A stretch of 15,827 nt of DNA from Candidatus Altarchaeota archaeon. GTDB taxonomy: Archaea; Altiarchaeota; Altiarchaeia; IMC4; SCGC-AAA252-I15. Both the position numbers and the translations under genes were made by a program. The notes under the pieces are model-generated. The model saw only the letters and a list, made by a program, of their open reading frames with translations, ran no database searches and was not told the DNA's origin. Below, one piece after another: positions 13,178 through 15,827 of the stretch (positions are counted from its first letter, which is position 1; each line of letters starts with the position of its first letter). The stretch is taken from assembly GCA_026394745.1 (NCBI GenBank), contig JAPKXP010000176.1, positions 1-15,827 on the forward strand. Reading direction: 5' to 3'.

Positions 13178-13735
13178 ATGAGGAGATTCAAACAGCAGAA
13201 GGACACGGCAGTCAACGGGCTGAAGGCTTCGATACGGGTGGGTGACGTTGACGAGGACTTGATTCCGCTTCTGGAAAAAATCAACGCCCTTGAGGATTAT
13301 TACACGACGTCCAGCTGCGCAGGCAGGATTTCACTGCTCCACGACCTCGGGGGGAAGGGATTCAACAGGTTCCTGGGCAAGTGGCATAGAACGGTCACGC
13401 CCGAGGAGGTGTTGGGCGAATTGAAGGCTGACAAGGGAGTCGTCTGGTTCATGTACGAGCCCCCCATACTGCACGTTGCAGCCGGGACTATAGGTGCTGC
13501 GGACGACTTCATAAAGACTGTGAGGGAGGCTGGTTTCAAGCACTCCGGGATACAGTCGGTCAAGGAGTCCAGAATCGTGATTGAAATCATGGACACTGAG
13601 AGAATCGACGCTCCGGTCATGGTTCAAGGCAGGATGCTTGTGCCTGAGGAATACGTGAAGTTTCTCGTCGAGACCGCTAACGCGAAGCTTTCAAGAAGCC
13701 GAAAAAAGGTGGCTAGGCTAGAGAAGATGCTTTAA
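13178..13735 (+). CDS. taw3: tRNA wybutosine-synthesising methyltransferase Taw3 (TYW3-like)
   Basis: 185 aa. The TYW3/Taw3 family methylates N4 of the tricyclic base at position 37 of tRNA-Phe. Key features are the N-terminal basic RRFKQQKD, YYTTSSCAGRI (41-51), KWHR (68-71) and the cofactor-region motif YEPPILHVAA (93-102). The C-terminal third has MVQGRMLVPEEYVKFLVETA, typical of the family, then a basic end. No SD is present, so the message is probably leaderless from the TATA-like box 25-30 bases upstream. It is followed by rtcB, another RNA-processing gene, with a separate promoter. Confidence 0.92.
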   Translation: MRRFKQQKDTAVNGLKASIRVGDVDEDLIPLLEKINALEDYYTTSSCAGRISLLHDLGGKGFNRFLGKWHRTVTPEEVLGELKADKGVVWFMYEPPILHVAAGTIGAADDFIKTVREAGFKHSGIQSVKESRIVIEIMDTERIDAPVMVQGRMLVPEEYVKFLVETANAKLSRSRKKVARLEKML

Positions 13736-13753
13736 GCTGCATTCGAGCGCTAA

Positions 13754-13775
13754 TCCCTTTAGGGAGAGTTAAATA
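13754..13775 (+). promoter_or_regulatory. Palindrome and TATA-like box before rtcB
   Basis: TCCCT-TT-AGGGA (13754-13765) is a 12-bp inverted repeat immediately before GAG and TTAAATA (13769-13775), the likely BRE/TATA of rtcB. Transcription would start near 13797, a few bases before GTG 13804. The palindrome could be a regulator site, or the end of the taw3 transcript. Confidence 0.35.
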
Positions 13776-13803
13776 CGCTTCGCTACAATATTTCTAATGT
13801 AGA

Positions 13804-15213
13804 GTGGACGCAAAACAGATTCGCAAGGGCGTGTGGGAGTTTCGGGAGCAGGGCATGAGAGTGCCCGCAAGGATTATCGCCACGGAGAAGCTTTTTTCCG
13901 GCATGGAAGAGGGTGTCTTCAGGCAGATAGGCAACGTCGCCAAGCTTCCTGGGATAGTTAACGCAGCATTGGTGATGCCTGACGGACACTACGGCTACGG
14001 CTTTCCAATCGGCGGCGTCGCAGCCTTCAACATGGAAGAGGGCGTTATAAGTCCGGGCGGCGTGGGGTACGACATAAACTGCGGGGTACGCCTGCTTTCG
14101 TCTAACCTTACCATCGACGACGTAAAACCAAAGCTTAGGAAGCTTACGGAGCGGCTGTTCGACAACGTGCCTTCAGGACTAGGAAGCGAGAGCAAACTTA
14201 GGTACAGCGAGAAGGAGCTTGAGGAAGTATGCGTTGACGGCGCGAAGTGGGCTGTCGGCAAGGGCTTCGGCGTGAAAGAAGACTTGAGGCACATGGAGGA
14301 AGATGGCTGCATAAAGGGGGCGGACCCTTCGAGGATTAGCGCTAAAGCCAAGAGCAGGGGCAGGCCGCAGCTTGGCACGCTCGGCTCAGGAAACCACTTC
14401 CTTGAAGTTCAGAGCGTGGATGAGATATACGACGAGGAGACCGCCAGGAAGTTCGGGATAACCAGCAAGGGCCAGATTACCGTGATGGTGCACTGCGGTT
14501 CGCGCGGGCTGGGTTACCAGATTGCCGACGAATACATCCAAATCATGCTAAACGCCGCAAGAAAGTACGGGATAAACCTGCCTGACAACGAGCTCGCGTG
14601 CGCGCCGCTAAAGAGCAAGGAGGCTGACGACTACATCAAGGCCATGTACTGCGCGGTAAATTACGCTTTCGCGAACAGGCAATTCATAACGCACTGGGTG
14701 AGGGAGACTTTCAAGGAGTTTTTCCCTGGAGTGGAGATGAATATGGTCTACGACGTCTGCCATAACATAGCAAAGTTTGAGGAGCACGAGGGCGTAGGTG
14801 AAGTGTGCGTGCACAGGAAGGGCGCGACAAGGGCCTTCGCCGCAGGAAGGAAAGAGATTCCAGAGGAATACCGGAGCTTCGGCCAGCCGGTTCTCGTGCC
14901 AGGGGACATGGGCACCGCATCATACGTTCTAGTCGGGACCGACACCGCAATGAAGGAGTCGTTCGGCTCAGTATGCCACGGAGCAGGAAGAGTCATGTCC
15001 AGGACTAAGGCGATGCACGACCAGCGCGGCGAAGACGTCCAGAGGAAGCTTGAGTCTAAGGGCGAAGTCATAAGAGCAGCCTCGCTGAAAGTCCTGGCTG
15101 AGGAGGCGCCTGAAGCCTACAAGGACATTGACGAAGTAGTGAAGAGCATTGAATTAGCTGGGCTGGGAAAGATTGTTGCGAGGGTGGTTCCATTTGGCGT
15201 TGTGAAAGGTTGA
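13804..15213 (+). CDS. rtcB: tRNA-splicing RNA ligase RtcB
   Basis: 469 aa from GTG 13804; a nearby ATG at 13798 is followed at once by TAG. RtcB joins 2',3'-cyclic phosphate and 5'-OH ends, mainly tRNA exon halves in archaea, using GTP and Mn2+. Visible motifs are GGVGYDINCGVRLL (85-98) with D90 and C93, LGSGNHFLEVQ (193-203) with H198, VHCGSRGLG (229-237) with H230, DVCHNIAK (317-324) with H320, GDMGTASYVLVG (367-378), and the guanylate-accepting SVCHGAGRVMSR (389-400) with H392. The end VVPFGVVKG is also conserved. No intein interrupts it, although many archaeal rtcB genes carry one. DVCHN has Cys where Pyrococcus has Ala. Confidence 0.97.
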   Translation: MDAKQIRKGVWEFREQGMRVPARIIATEKLFSGMEEGVFRQIGNVAKLPGIVNAALVMPDGHYGYGFPIGGVAAFNMEEGVISPGGVGYDINCGVRLLSSNLTIDDVKPKLRKLTERLFDNVPSGLGSESKLRYSEKELEEVCVDGAKWAVGKGFGVKEDLRHMEEDGCIKGADPSRISAKAKSRGRPQLGTLGSGNHFLEVQSVDEIYDEETARKFGITSKGQITVMVHCGSRGLGYQIADEYIQIMLNAARKYGINLPDNELACAPLKSKEADDYIKAMYCAVNYAFANRQFITHWVRETFKEFFPGVEMNMVYDVCHNIAKFEEHEGVGEVCVHRKGATRAFAAGRKEIPEEYRSFGQPVLVPGDMGTASYVLVGTDTAMKESFGSVCHGAGRVMSRTKAMHDQRGEDVQRKLESKGEVIRAASLKVLAEEAPEAYKDIDEVVKSIELAGLGKIVARVVPFGVVKG

Positions 15214-15245
15214 TTGCATGGATTACTCGTTCTATCGTACATATC

Positions 15246-15254
15246 TTTTTATAA
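15246..15254 (+). promoter_or_regulatory. TATA-like box of the last gene
   Basis: TTTTTATAA lies about 17-25 bases before the paired ATGs at 15268 and 15271, and no Shine-Dalgarno is seen. This fits a leaderless start. Confidence 0.45.
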
Positions 15255-15270
15255 CGCGTTATTCTTTATG

Positions 15271-15827
15271 ATGAGTTCTTCTAGTGAGAGGAGACATAGG
15301 TTTGCGGAGAGGGCAACTCAACTACCACCTGAAGAGAAGCAGATACTGTTGGCTGAACTTAAGAATGTGGGCGAGTTGGGGACTCATCTGGAGAGAATTC
15401 ATGGCAGGCCTTACAGTGTTGGTGAAGTAAAAGAGTATGCGGATGTGCAAAGTGCGGTAGACTGCCTGATGGAAAACCTGAGGAGTATGAAGAAGGGGGG
15501 TGTTCTAAGTAGGGATAAGATGGAGCTGAAGGGTTATCTAGAGGGTAGGTTGAATCAAGCGTGGAGTAATGAGAGTAGAACACGGACGCCAAACATATCC
15601 GAGGAGAATTTCAGAAAGGTTGTGGCAGCAACGGTGCACTCTCTAACTAAAAATGTGGGTTCGAACATCTGCTATTTGAAGGGAGAGCATGAGGTAATGG
15701 AGACAAGGATGGGAGGTAAGGTATTGAACGCCTTAGGCGCGCATATTCTCGCCGAAGCAGAACTGCTTGCGGAAGCAGGTGTTTCAGTAAGCGGCATAAG
15801 CAACGTCATTAAAAACCTATCCTATGA
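15271..15827 (+). CDS. Hypothetical protein, cut by window end
   Basis: An open frame runs from ATG 15271 (or the adjacent ATG 15268) to the last base with no stop: at least 185 residues, 3' end missing. The visible part is polar and mostly helical: SSSERRHRFAERATQLPPEE at the start, then GELGTHLERIHGRPYSVGEV, a Lys/Arg-rich middle, and an Ala/Glu-rich helix (ALGAHILAEAELLAEAGVSV) near the cut. There is no signal peptide, membrane helix or recognised motif. HGRPYSVGEVKEYAD could be a helix-turn-helix-like stretch, but this is weak. Codon use is richer in A+T than in rtcB. Confidence 0.6.
   Translation, partial: MSSSSERRHRFAERATQLPPEEKQILLAELKNVGELGTHLERIHGRPYSVGEVKEYADVQSAVDCLMENLRSMKKGGVLSRDKMELKGYLEGRLNQAWSNESRTRTPNISEENFRKVVAATVHSLTKNVGSNICYLKGEHEVMETRMGGKVLNALGAHILAEAELLAEAGVSVSGISNVIKNLSY

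Noticed and set aside
13804..15213. Intein in rtcB
   Set aside because: The protein is continuous at 469 aa, with all ligase motifs in normal spacing and no extra block.
1..15827. CRISPR arrays, rRNA, complete tRNAs, transposases
   Set aside because: No regularly spaced repeats, no conserved rRNA stretches, no full cloverleaf and no transposase or integrase motif were seen by eye on either strand.

Overview
The window is archaeal chromosomal DNA. Archaeal informational genes support this: ribosomal protein L10e (uL16), aEF-1beta, Orc1/Cdc6, FEN1, NucS, archaeal-type RNase HII, Taw3 and RtcB. Many starts lie about 22-30 bases after a TATA-like box with no Shine-Dalgarno, which fits leaderless transcripts. 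The lineage cannot be fixed from sequence alone. Short spacers and many secreted hypothetical proteins would suit a DPANN-type or euryarchaeal lineage, but that is a guess.

Layout. 47-1888 (+): nucS, an overlapping 63-aa zinc-ribbon gene, and a secreted Cys-rich protein (paralogue A). 1890-2279 (-): an HxlR-type regulator. A perfect inverted repeat lies in the gap between it and hisG (+). 3388-5332 (+): membrane-anchored Cys-rich paralogue B, then rnhB. 5313-5894 (-): a winged-helix/DUF4443-like protein overlapping the rnhB tail and sharing a promoter gap with the L10e / aEF-1beta operon (5967-6783, +). 6784-7154: a compact unit in which a 12-bp long-range inverted repeat encloses a 41-codon ORF with a very strong Shine-Dalgarno, followed by a T-run. 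7155-9441 (+): orc1/cdc6 and a fused hexulose-6-phosphate synthase/RraA-like protein. 9526-10126 (+): an A+T-rich islet with an HNH nuclease and a 42-aa basic protein. 10265-13141 (-): GT2 glycosyltransferase, FEN1, and a membrane-anchored protein with a canonical EF-hand loop. 13178-15213 (+): taw3 and rtcB. 15271-end (+): a gene of unknown function cut by the window edge.

Themes. Four replication/repair genes (nucS, rnhB, orc1/cdc6, fen1) are spread through the window, and all three nucleases end in PCNA-box-like motifs of varying quality. Translation and tRNA maturation are represented by L10e, aEF-1beta, taw3 and rtcB. Three proteins face the outside of the cell: the two paralogues and the EF-hand protein. 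The sugar-phosphate enzyme may feed ribulose-5-phosphate towards PRPP, the substrate of HisG. The most unusual items are the 41-codon structured RNA/ORF unit, the paralogous pair with a partly lost S1-P1/phospholipase C-like zinc site, and the extracellular EF-hand protein.
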